DNA of 64,000 bases from Bacteroidales bacterium UBA5219 (lineage in GTDB: Bacteria > Bacteroidota > Bacteroidia > Bacteroidales > ML635J-15): the NCBI GenBank assembly GCA_002412425.1, contig DHVB01000054.1, positions 23,019 to 87,018 of the forward strand, in the 5' to 3' direction. Shown piece after piece: positions 25,166-33,164 of this stretch; the stretch's first letter is position 1, and each line of letters starts with the position of its first letter. A model generated the notes under the pieces. It did not search any database and was not told where the DNA came from. It was given only the letters and a program-made list of their open reading frames with translations. Both the position numbers and the translations under genes were made by a program.

Positions 25166-27616
25166 ATGCAAAAACCTGTGTATGTAGAAGTCTTATTACC
25201 ACTAGCTTTAGAAAATACTCTGACCTATGTTGTACCAAAAGAAATAAATAATACTCCAAAAATAGGCTCAAGAGTAATTGTAGAACTAGGAAAAAGAAAA
25301 ATTTACACGGGAATTATCACAAAAATTCATTCAGAAAAACCAGATTATGAATGTAAAGAAATTCTTTCAGTAAAAGATGATTTTCCAATTTTAAGTGAAA
25401 AACAAACTGAATTATTAAACTGGATTTCTGATTATTATTGTTGCACTCAAGGCGAAACTTTAGCCGCTGCAATGCCGTCTAAATTATTGGCTTCAAGCGA
25501 AACTCAAGTTTGGTTTAATAAAAATTGCGAATCTGATTATTCTCCAACGCAAACTGAAATAAATATTTTAAATTATCTTGAAAATAGCCCGAAAGCAAGC
25601 GTTTCTGATATAGCAAAAGCTGTAAATTTAAAAAACCCATTGAAACATATTGAAAATTTGGAAGAACAAGGTTTTTTAAATCTTTCTCAACAAATTGTAA
25701 ATGCTTATAAACCTAAATATCAAAATTTTTTAAGTTTTAATCTTGACTTAGCTCAGGAAAAACTTGATGAAATAGAAAAAATCTTAACAAAAAATAATAA
25801 GCAAAAAGAAGTACTTCAATTTTTTAATGAAAAGTGCTTACAAGAAAATATTACAAGTTTAGAATATTCTGAAAAATTATTAATGCAAGAATTAAATGTT
25901 GCAAAATCAACTATTCAAACGCTTGTAAACAAAGGGCTAATTGAAATTGTGAAAAAAGAAGAAACTCGATTTGAAACTATAAATGTTGAAAGTGCAAAAA
26001 GTTTAAAACTTTCTGAGGCTCAAACCGAAGTTTATAATCAGATTAAAAATAATTTTGGAAACTCTAAACCTGTTTTGTTGCATGGTGTAACTTCATCTGG
26101 GAAAACTGAAATTTATATAAAATTAATTAAGGAAGTTCTAAAAACAGGTAAACAAATTTTGTATTTATTGCCCGAAATTGCTTTAACTACTCAAATGATT
26201 AATCGTTTGCGTAATTATTTCGGCGATAAAATAGGAGTTTTTCACAGTAAATATACAGTTGATGCACGTTCAGAAATTTATTTGAAATTATTGAAAAAAG
26301 AATTGCAAATCGTTTTGGGAGTTAGGTCGGCGGTTTTGCTTCCATTCTCAGATTTAGGTTTAATTATTGTTGACGAAGAACACGAAACAAGTTTTAAACA
26401 ACAAGATCCCGACCCACGATATTCGGCAAGGGATACTGCTGTAGTTTTATCAAAACTTCATAAAGCTGAAATTGTTCTCGGTTCGGCAACTCCTTCGATA
26501 GAATCGTATAATAATGCAATTAATTCAAAATATTTGCTTACAACATTAAACCAAAGATATGGAAATGTTGAAATGCCTGAAATCGTTTTGGCAGATATGA
26601 GCGATGCTTATAAAAGAAAAATTAATTCTGGACATTTTCATCCAATTTTAATTAATGAAATTAAAAAGGTTTTAGAAAAAAATCAGCAAGTAATTTTATT
26701 TCAGAATAGACGAGGTTATACTTCAATTATAGAATGTAGAGATTGCGGTTGGGTGCCTCATTGCAAAAGTTGTAATGTGAGTTTAACTTATCATAAATTT
26801 AGAAATAAGTTAGTTTGTCATTACTGTGGCGAAATGTACGACATTGTAAATAATTGTGGGAATTGTAACAGCGAAAAGCTTAGTCATAAAGGTTTTGGAA
26901 CAGAAAAACTTGAAGATGAGGTAAGTAAATTTTTTCCACATGCCAGAATTGCTCGTTTAGATTATGATACAGCAAGTACAAGAAATAAATTTTCTCGAAT
27001 AATTGAAGGTTTTGAAAAACATGAATTTGATATTTTAGTTGGTACACAAATGGTTACCAAAGGTTTAGATTTTCAAAAACTTGCTTTAGTTGGAGTTTTA
27101 AATGCCGACAATTTATTAAATTATCCAGAATTTAGAGCTTACGAAAGAGCTTTCCAATTATTAACACAAGTAAGTGGTAGAGCGGGTAGGAGAGATAAAC
27201 GAGGCAAAGTCATTATCCAAACTTATGATGTCCTAAATCCTATAATTCAATATGTGAAAAATGAAGATTATCTTTCAATGTTTAATTCTCAACTTGCTGA
27301 AAGACAATTGTTTAACTATCCGCCTTTTTCAAATTATATAATAATAAAATTAAAACATAAAGATAGAGCTAAAGTGCATAGAACTGCCCATGTCTTTGCT
27401 ATGATGTTGAGAACAAAACTTGGAAATAGAGTGAGAGGACCTGAAGAGCCTTTAATAAATAAAATTAGCAATTATTTTATTTTAAATGTTCATATTAGAT
27501 TTGAAAAAACTATTTCTGGCACTCAGCTTAGAAAATTTATAAAAAATAGAATTGCAAAAATTAAAGAAGAAAGTGATTTTTCAAGCGTAAGGTTTGAAAT
27601 AGACGTAGATCCATAA
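25166..27616 (+). CDS. priA: Primosomal protein N' (replication restart helicase PriA)
   Basis: PriA recognises stalled forks and reloads the replicative helicase. The protein (816 residues from the ATG at 25166; a TTG one codon earlier is less likely) has an N-terminal 3'-OH-binding domain, a winged helix (about 125-190), Walker A GVTSSGKTEIYIK, Walker B LIIVDEEHETSFKQQ, the zinc-binding segment with paired cysteines (CRDCGWVPHCKSCNVSLTYH and CHYCG...CGNCNSEKL) and the C-terminal helicase lobe (LVGTQMVTKGLDFQ, QVSGRAGRRDKRG). Length is normal for Bacteroidota. Probably transcribed with pfkA. Confidence 0.96.
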   Translation: MQKPVYVEVLLPLALENTLTYVVPKEINNTPKIGSRVIVELGKRKIYTGIITKIHSEKPDYECKEILSVKDDFPILSEKQTELLNWISDYYCCTQGETLAAAMPSKLLASSETQVWFNKNCESDYSPTQTEINILNYLENSPKASVSDIAKAVNLKNPLKHIENLEEQGFLNLSQQIVNAYKPKYQNFLSFNLDLAQEKLDEIEKILTKNNKQKEVLQFFNEKCLQENITSLEYSEKLLMQELNVAKSTIQTLVNKGLIEIVKKEETRFETINVESAKSLKLSEAQTEVYNQIKNNFGNSKPVLLHGVTSSGKTEIYIKLIKEVLKTGKQILYLLPEIALTTQMINRLRNYFGDKIGVFHSKYTVDARSEIYLKLLKKELQIVLGVRSAVLLPFSDLGLIIVDEEHETSFKQQDPDPRYSARDTAVVLSKLHKAEIVLGSATPSIESYNNAINSKYLLTTLNQRYGNVEMPEIVLADMSDAYKRKINSGHFHPILINEIKKVLEKNQQVILFQNRRGYTSIIECRDCGWVPHCKSCNVSLTYHKFRNKLVCHYCGEMYDIVNNCGNCNSEKLSHKGFGTEKLEDEVSKFFPHARIARLDYDTASTRNKFSRIIEGFEKHEFDILVGTQMVTKGLDFQKLALVGVLNADNLLNYPEFRAYERAFQLLTQVSGRAGRRDKRGKVIIQTYDVLNPIIQYVKNEDYLSMFNSQLAERQLFNYPPFSNYIIIKLKHKDRAKVHRTAHVFAMMLRTKLGNRVRGPEEPLINKISNYFILNVHIRFEKTISGTQLRKFIKNRIAKIKEESDFSSVRFEIDVDP

Positions 27617-27716
27617 AATTTTTATACATTATTTAAAAAAAAATCACTTTTTCAAATCCAAACCTATGTTTTATTACGTCTAATAGATAAACAAAATTTA
27701 TTAACAAATTAAAAAA

Positions 27717-28316
27717 ATGAAAATGAAAAAAATTGGATTAATTATGATTGCACTTTTTCTAAGTTTAGCAATCAATCTATCAGCTCAAACAAAAGCAGTT
27801 TCTCATCTTCAAGATTCAACACTAACTCAAACTTCTGATACTGTTTCAGAAGCAAAGGATATTGACGATCTTGTTGACGAGCTTGTAAATAAAACTGTAA
27901 GTGCTAAAATAAAAGATTTAGATAGCGATTCAACTGACGCTACAGGTTTTGTGGGAACAATTATGTTTATGGTAATTGCTATGCCTATTCTAATTACATT
28001 TGCAGCAGTGGTTCTTATTATATTTCTTGTGTTAAGGTATAGAAAAATTCGAGAAAAAGGACGCTATGATCTTTATGTTAAAGCACTTGAAGCTGGACAA
28101 CCACTTCCAGATAAGTTTTTTGAAGAACCAGCAAAAACATCTTCATCTAATCTTAGAAGAGGAGCTGTTTTGATAGCTGTTGGATTGGGTATGGCTGTTC
28201 TTGGTTTACTGGGAAAAAATGTTGTTATGATTGGAATTGGTGCTATTCCAGGATTTATAGGTATTGCTTTTATGCTGATTTATAATATTGAAAGAAAACA
28301 CAAAAAGGAAGAATAA
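27717..28316 (+). CDS. Membrane protein of the DUF6249 type, in a sigma-factor operon
   Basis: The 199-residue protein has a signal-like N-terminus ending NLSAQ, an acidic spacer, a transmembrane helix (about 80-105), a conserved cytosolic stretch YDLYVKALEAGQPLPDKFFE and two further helices (about 145-190). It resembles the DUF6249 family found beside ECF sigma genes in Bacteroidota; the domain name comes from recognition, its role is unknown. Seven bases separate it from the sigma gene, so it is first in a three-gene operon. Confidence 0.7.
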   Translation: MKMKKIGLIMIALFLSLAINLSAQTKAVSHLQDSTLTQTSDTVSEAKDIDDLVDELVNKTVSAKIKDLDSDSTDATGFVGTIMFMVIAMPILITFAAVVLIIFLVLRYRKIREKGRYDLYVKALEAGQPLPDKFFEEPAKTSSSNLRRGAVLIAVGLGMAVLGLLGKNVVMIGIGAIPGFIGIAFMLIYNIERKHKKEE

Positions 28317-28323
28317 ACAGTAA

Positions 28324-28866
28324 ATGAGTAAAGCAGAAGATATGCTTTTGATTTCGCAGGTGGTTATCAGTGATGACCGCCTTGCGTTTGATAAACTTGT
28401 GCGTAAATATCAATCGCCTGTGCGTAGATTTTTACTAAATCTTACTTTGGGCGATTCTATGCTTGCAGATGATTTAGCACAAGAAACTTTTATCAAAGCA
28501 TATCTGAATATCCGTTCTTTTAAAGGAATTTCAGCGTTTTCGACTTGGCTTTTCCGCATAGCATACAATACTTTTTATGATTCTATGCGAGCAAAAAAAC
28601 ATTTTGAAGACTTAAATACAAGTGAAATTGATAAAAAAAACAGCTCAGAAATTGAATATTCAGAAGAAAAGAACGATATTTACACCGCGTTAAAATTGCT
28701 CAGCGAAGAAGAAAAAGCAGTAATTCTGCTATGTTATATGGAAGAAATGACACATAAAGAAGCTGCAAAAATACTAAAAATGCCACTCGGAACTGTAAAA
28801 ACACATGTTTTGAAAAGCAAAAAGAAAATGGGTGAATTTTTAATAAAACAAGGTTATGGAAACTAA
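28324..28866 (+). CDS. ECF-type RNA polymerase sigma factor
   Basis: The 180-residue sigma-70 family protein has region 2 (FDKLVRKYQSPVRRFLLN, DDLAQETFIKAYLNIRSFK, FSTWLFRIAYNTFYD) and region 4 (LLSEEEKAVILLCYMEEMTHK, AKILKMPLGTVKTHVLKSKK), joined by a short linker. It directs polymerase to a specific regulon, which cannot be read here. The downstream membrane protein overlaps it by 11 bases and is the natural candidate for an anti-sigma factor. Confidence 0.92.
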   Translation: MSKAEDMLLISQVVISDDRLAFDKLVRKYQSPVRRFLLNLTLGDSMLADDLAQETFIKAYLNIRSFKGISAFSTWLFRIAYNTFYDSMRAKKHFEDLNTSEIDKKNSSEIEYSEEKNDIYTALKLLSEEEKAVILLCYMEEMTHKEAAKILKMPLGTVKTHVLKSKKKMGEFLIKQGYGN

Positions 28867-29176
28867 AAATGATGAAATATTAAAAGATTTTTTCGCTAAC
28901 AACAAATCCGAAATTCAAGATAACGGATTCACTGAAAGTGTGTTAAATCAACTTCCACGAAAGAAAGTAAAACAGGCAAAATGGCTTGTTCCTGTTTTTA
29001 CCTTGCTTGGAATATTTGTTTCTACATTGTTTATTGATTTTAATAAACTTATTTCTGAAATTTACTTTTCTTTTTTACAACTTCCTCTGTTTTATTATGT
29101 TTGTTTAGTGCTAACAATTCCAGTTGTGGTTCTTTTACTTTTCTTTTTCGCTGAAAGACAAAATAAATTGCAATAA
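28856..29176 (+). CDS. Small membrane protein, DUF5056-like, possible anti-sigma factor
   Basis: The 106-residue protein has a short cytosolic N-terminus (EILKDFFANNKSEIQDNGF, then TESVLNQLPRK) and two transmembrane helices (about 45-62 and 76-98). The N-terminal pattern is that of DUF5056-type proteins encoded after ECF sigma genes. It overlaps the sigma gene by 11 bases, which implies translational coupling. An anti-sigma role follows from position and topology only. Confidence 0.7.
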   Translation: METKNDEILKDFFANNKSEIQDNGFTESVLNQLPRKKVKQAKWLVPVFTLLGIFVSTLFIDFNKLISEIYFSFLQLPLFYYVCLVLTIPVVVLLLFFFAERQNKLQ

Positions 29177-29193
29177 AATTGTAATTACAGTTT

Positions 29194-30283
29194 TTATTTC
29201 CCACCAAACTCCATTAAATACGCCTTAATGAAATCCCATATTTTACCGTCGAGTACAGCTTGAGTATTTCCTGTTTCGTAATCTGTACGAAGGTCTTTTA
29301 CAAGTTTGTAAGGGTGAAGAACATAATTTCGAATTTGCGAACCCCATTCTATTTTTTGTTTTTGTCCTTCAAGTTTTTCTCTTTCTTCTTGTTGTTTGCG
29401 AAGTTCTAATTCGTATAATTGAGATTTTAATAACCTCATGGCATTTTCGCGATTTTTTAATTGAGAACGTGTTTCGCTATTTTCGATAACAATTCCTGTT
29501 GGTAAGTGCTTTAGTCGTACAGCGGTTTCAACTTTATTTACATTTTGTCCGCCAGCACCGCTACTTCTATAGGTGTCCCATTCAATTTCCGAAGGATTTA
29601 TTTCAATATTAATTGTGTCGTCAACTAAAGGATAAACAAAAACCGAAGCAAATGAAGTATGTCTTTTGTGCTGTGAATCAAAAGGCGATAGCCTTACAAG
29701 TCGGTGAACTCCATTTTCGCTTTTTAAATATCCATAAGCAAAATCGCCACTTATGCTCATAGTAACAGATTTAATTCCAGCGGTGTCGCCGTCTAATCTG
29801 TCAATTATGCTAACTTTATAGTTGTTGTCTTCAGCCCAACGTAAATACATTCTTTCTAAAATCGAAGCCCAGTCGTTGCTTTCAGTGCCTCCAGCCCCAG
29901 AATTAATTGTAAGTATTGCATCAAAAGAGTCTTCTTCGTTGCGAAGCATGTTTTTGAGTTCTAAATCTTCAATTAAATTTACGAATTTTTCAAACTCTTT
30001 ATCTGCTTCTTCTTCAGTAATTTCGTCTGATTTAAAAAACTCATAAACTAACTCAATTTCTTCGTATTTGGATAGCAATTTATCAAATTCAACTATCCAT
30101 TTTTTTTCGGCTGTGATGTTTTTTAAAATTTTTTCTGCTTTTTCTGGGTCGTTCCAAAAATCTGGTTCTTGAGTTTTTAAACTTTCTGAAGCAACAAATT
30201 CGCGTTTTTGCTCAATCTCAAAGATACCTCCTCAAAGCTTCTATTCGAGCTTTTGTTTCTTTTATTTTCTCAGTAGTAATCAT
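29194..30283 (-). CDS. prfB: Peptide chain release factor 2, expressed by programmed +1 frameshift
   Basis: RF2 reads UAA and UGA and releases the peptide. The first 21 codons (ATG at 30283; [20 protein letters not shown] then Leu) end in CTT TGA; the rest lies in the +1 frame, beginning [17 protein letters not shown]. Together they give about 362 residues, the normal RF2 length. The stop-recognition tripeptide SPF ([13 protein letters not shown]) and the catalytic GGQ ([20 protein letters not shown]) are present. The frame change is the classic autoregulatory site of prfB, not an error. It is convergent with the sigma operon (17-base gap). A gene caller may report only the part from 30078. 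Confidence 0.96.
30218..30232 (-). promoter_or_regulatory. prfB programmed frameshift site
   Basis: On the minus strand AGGAGG (30232-30227), three bases (TAT), then CTT (30223-30221) and the in-frame stop TGA (30220-30218), followed by G. Spacing and order equal the E. coli prfB site. When RF2 is scarce, the ribosome on CTT slips +1 past TGA, so the protein controls its own level. The Shine-Dalgarno-like AGGAGG is notable in a phylum that rarely uses one for initiation. Confidence 0.93.
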
Positions 30284-30300
30284 TACAAAATTTAATTTTA

Positions 30301-30308
30301 CAAAAATA
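30301..30308 (-). promoter_or_regulatory. Candidate -7 box of prfB
   Basis: Minus-strand TATTTTTG fits TAnnTTTG, 18 nt upstream of the prfB ATG, between recX and prfB. No clear -33 box. prfB may also receive read-through from recX. Confidence 0.4.
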
Positions 30309-30313
30309 GGAAT

Positions 30314-30781
30314 TTAAATCCCTAATATATCAAAAATTTTATAAATATTTTCAATTTCAAAGCCTCTACTTGATGCAAATCTTAATAATTTTTCTTTTAA
30401 AATAGATTTATCATCAGTTTTTATGTTTTTTATTTTTGCTTTTAAGATTTTGTGCAATTGGTCTTCATATTCTTGTTGGTCAATTAAATTTAAACTTGAA
30501 TTAATTATTGAGCTTGGTATTTGTTTTTGTCCGAGCATATATGCAATTTTAATTTTTCCCCAGCCCGAAAATTGAAATTTATCATTAACAAATGCTGCCG
30601 AATATCTACTTTCGTTTATATAATTTTCGGAATTTAATTTTTCAACAACTGCTTCAATAATTTCTTGGTCATAATCTTGTTTTTTTAAATATTGAAAAAT
30701 ATCAAAATTGCACTTTTCGGATTTGCTACAATAATTTGCAGCTTTAGAAAAAATCTCGTTAAAAAGTTTTTGATTAGTCAT
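30314..30781 (-). CDS. recX: RecX-family regulatory protein
   Basis: RecX binds RecA filaments and inhibits recombination. The protein (155 residues from the ATG at 30781) is helical, with three RecX-type tandem repeats: YLKKQDYDQEIIEAVVEKL then NSENYINESRYSAAFVNDK, GWGKIKIAYMLGQKQIPSSI, and a C-terminal LLRFASSRGFEIENIYKI. The ATG overlaps the stop region of the upstream DUF2797 gene by 8 bases, so it is translationally coupled and last in a four-gene operon. recA is not nearby. Confidence 0.85.
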   Translation of the reverse strand: MTNQKLFNEIFSKAANYCSKSEKCNFDIFQYLKKQDYDQEIIEAVVEKLNSENYINESRYSAAFVNDKFQFSGWGKIKIAYMLGQKQIPSSIINSSLNLIDQQEYEDQLHKILKAKIKNIKTDDKSILKEKLLRFASSRGFEIENIYKIFDILGI

Positions 30782-31577
30782 AAACTTCAATATTTACAAA
30801 ATAACCATTGTGTTTTCTAATGTTTAAAACATTTGCATTTTCAAAAATTAAATATTGCCCTTTTATTCCAATTAATTTTGATTCAATTTGAGGATTTGTG
30901 TCAAAATTTATGGTTGTAAATTTATCAATGCCTTGTGGTGCAAATGGATATTCTATTTTTGTAATGCTATTATCGAGAGTGATATATTTTTTAAACTCAT
31001 CTGGAACAAGAGTCATAATTTCTTTTTTTGATTGAATTAAATCTATGTCGTGTTTAGTAGCCAAAAGCATTTTCGACCAGTTTGTTTTGTCAGAAATATG
31101 TTGTTTTAGAGCAACTTCTATTTGTCCAGCTAAGTTCCTATGTGGAGTTTTTGCAAGTTTTATTGCTTCTATAGCTCCTTGGTCAATCCAGCGAGTTGGA
31201 ATTTGAGTATGACGAGTTACACCAACTTTTAAATTTCCTGTTAATGCCAAATAAACATAATGATCAATTAACGAGTTTTGCTTTGACCATTCCATATCTC
31301 TACTAATTCCAAGATGGGACATGTCTTTTTCGGGATTTAAAACGCCTTCATCACATTGAGGAAGACTTGTAAAGCAAGAATAGCAATAACCTTGGCAAAA
31401 ACTTGTTTTTGTTAAAGCACCACAACTAATGCAATTTATTCGGTTTTGATATTCAATTTTAATTTTTTTACCTATAAGATTGTTTAGCTCAATTTCTGAA
31501 TCGCCACATTGTAAAAAATATTTTACGGGGTTTTCAAAAATAGACCTCATTTTTTGAATATTTCCTGAATAAATCAT
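30774..31577 (-). CDS. DUF2797 protein
   Basis: The 267-residue protein belongs to DUF2797, of unknown function. It carries a zinc-ribbon-like Cys cluster near residues 49-72 (CISCGALTKTSFCQGYCYSC) followed by SHLGISRDMEWSKQN. The segment VYLALTGNLKVGVTR then IPTRWIDQGA resembles the core of GIY-YIG domains (two short strands, then an Arg-containing helix), but the fit is only suggestive. Second-last gene in the operon with DUF2148 and a SerA-like dehydrogenase. Confidence 0.8.
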   Translation of the reverse strand: MIYSGNIQKMRSIFENPVKYFLQCGDSEIELNNLIGKKIKIEYQNRINCISCGALTKTSFCQGYCYSCFTSLPQCDEGVLNPEKDMSHLGISRDMEWSKQNSLIDHYVYLALTGNLKVGVTRHTQIPTRWIDQGAIEAIKLAKTPHRNLAGQIEVALKQHISDKTNWSKMLLATKHDIDLIQSKKEIMTLVPDEFKKYITLDNSITKIEYPFAPQGIDKFTTINFDTNPQIESKLIGIKGQYLIFENANVLNIRKHNGYFVNIEVYD

Positions 31578-31589
31578 AGTTGTTGTGTT

Positions 31590-32141
31590 TTATTTGTTTG
31601 TTGTGTGTGGTTTTCTGTCAAAATAAATGTTCTTAGCACTTGCACTTAGAGTGATTGCAAAAATTACTTTATATTTTTCATCAAACATTCCCATTTCTTT
31701 AACAGCAGTTCCGGCAGAAAACAGTACTCTATTGTCAATTCTATAATCAGCGGCTCTGCTAACTGCTGAACCAATTGCAATTCCTAAGTCAACAGTATTT
31801 ATAGCACAAGGAACTTCGGGGAAATTATTTTTGTTTTCACAATTTTCTTTTCCACAAAAACCGCAGTTTCTTAATCCTAAACTTTCTATATATGTAGCTA
31901 CAAGAATTATAACGTCAGATTCTCTCACATTGTTTGCATCTCGTAAAAAGAATTTTTGTCCGCTTTTTTCTGAAATTTCTTCCATTTTCAAAGCAATTTC
32001 TTCCATTTTTTCTTTATTGCTAACAATTCTAAAATCGAGAGTGTCGCGTCCTTTGCCTTTCGGTGCTGTTTGAATTGCAATACCAATATTTTTTGCCGCT
32101 TCCATTACGGCAGACGAAAGAGAGTTTTTGTCAAGTATCAT
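31590..32141 (-). CDS. DUF2148 ferredoxin-domain protein
   Basis: The 183-residue protein belongs to DUF2148. Its Cys cluster (LRNCGFCGKENCENK, then VPCAINTVDLGIAIGSA) is suited to bind an iron-sulfur cluster. The rest is an alpha/beta fold with VMEAAKNIGIAIQTAPKGKG at the start, which is conserved in the family. Function unknown; redox or sensing roles are guesses. Its start overlaps the SerA-like gene by four bases, so the two are coupled. Confidence 0.82.
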   Translation of the reverse strand: MILDKNSLSSAVMEAAKNIGIAIQTAPKGKGRDTLDFRIVSNKEKMEEIALKMEEISEKSGQKFFLRDANNVRESDVIILVATYIESLGLRNCGFCGKENCENKNNFPEVPCAINTVDLGIAIGSAVSRAADYRIDNRVLFSAGTAVKEMGMFDEKYKVIFAITLSASAKNIYFDRKPHTTNK

Positions 32142-33082
32142 ATTTTTAAATTTATAATTTTATCAACTAATATTTCGGCTAATTTTGTTTTCGATTCATA
32201 AGTCCAACCAGCAATATGAGGTGTTAGAATTACATTTTCACTTTTTGCAAGATGTTGAAAATCAGGATTGTCCTTTAAGTCTATTGTTGTTTCAAAAGAA
32301 GCATCTTCGTATTCTAAAACATCTAAGCCAGCTGCCAATATTTTTTCTGATTTTAGAGCATCAACTAAATCCGAAGTTTTTACCACCTGACCACGAGCAG
32401 TATTTATTAAAATTATTGGCTTTTTAAATTTAGCTATAAATTCTGAATTTACCAAAAATTTGGTTTCTGCTGTCAATGGAACATGCAAACTTAAAATATC
32501 AGCTTTTTCAAAAATTTCTTTATAATCAGTCTCTTTTACAAATTGGTTGGAATAATTTTTTTTGTACTTATCGTAAGCAATAACTTTGCAACCAAAGCCA
32601 GAAAGTTTTTTTGCAAAACTACTTCCCATATTTCCGTACCCAATAATTGCTACAACTTTGCTACCTAACTCAGAACCACGATTTTCTTCCCGATTGCGAA
32701 TGCCTAATTTCATTTCTTTGTTGGCTTTGGGAAGATTGTTTAATAAACTCAGCAACATAGCTACAGCATGTTCGCCAACGGCATCGCGATTTCCTTCTGG
32801 TGAGTTTAAGCAAACAATTCCTTTTTTGTTGCAATAGTCTGTGTCAATACTTTCCATTCCTGCACCAACACGAGCAATAAATTTTAGATTTTTTGCACAA
32901 TCAATAAATTCTTTATCAATATTAAATCTGCTACGAATAACAATTCCACAATATTCCGAAATAAATTTTTGAATTTCAATTTTACTTTCTTTATATGCTT
33001 CTGCAACAGTAAAACCAGATTTTTTCAATTTTTCTGGAATAATCTCATGAACAGTATCTATCAATAAAACTTTGTTATTCAT
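32138..33082 (-). CDS. D-isomer 2-hydroxyacid dehydrogenase (SerA-like)
   Basis: The 314-residue NAD-dependent dehydrogenase could be a 3-phosphoglycerate dehydrogenase. The nucleotide-binding loop reads VAIIGYGNMGSSFAKKL and the catalytic triad is visible: Arg in NTARGQVVK, Glu in LDVLEYED and His in TPHIAGWTYES. There is no ACT regulatory domain, and serC is not adjacent, as it often is for serA of Bacteroidales, so the substrate is left open. First gene of a four-gene operon (dehydrogenase, DUF2148, DUF2797, recX). Confidence 0.87.
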   Translation of the reverse strand: MNNKVLLIDTVHEIIPEKLKKSGFTVAEAYKESKIEIQKFISEYCGIVIRSRFNIDKEFIDCAKNLKFIARVGAGMESIDTDYCNKKGIVCLNSPEGNRDAVGEHAVAMLLSLLNNLPKANKEMKLGIRNREENRGSELGSKVVAIIGYGNMGSSFAKKLSGFGCKVIAYDKYKKNYSNQFVKETDYKEIFEKADILSLHVPLTAETKFLVNSEFIAKFKKPIILINTARGQVVKTSDLVDALKSEKILAAGLDVLEYEDASFETTIDLKDNPDFQHLAKSENVILTPHIAGWTYESKTKLAEILVDKIINLKI

Positions 33083-33102
33083 AATTTAATTTTATTAAGC
33101 TA

Positions 33103-33110
33103 CAAATATA
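33103..33110 (-). promoter_or_regulatory. Candidate -7 box of the SerA-like operon
   Basis: Minus-strand TATATTTG fits TAnnTTTG, 21 nt upstream of the ATG at 33082 and immediately downstream of the pruA terminator, the expected place for a new promoter. Confidence 0.45.
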
Positions 33111-33144
33111 AAACAAAAAAAAAGACCGAGAAAATTCGGTCTTT
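33111..33144 (-). terminator. Rho-independent terminator of pruA
   Basis: A 9-bp stem, AAAGACCGA (33121-33129) with TCGGTCTTT (33136-33144), and a 6-nt loop is followed on the minus strand by a run of T. It lies 20 nt after the pruA stop. Confidence 0.88.
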
Positions 33145-33164
33145 CTTTTATAGAATTTTATATC

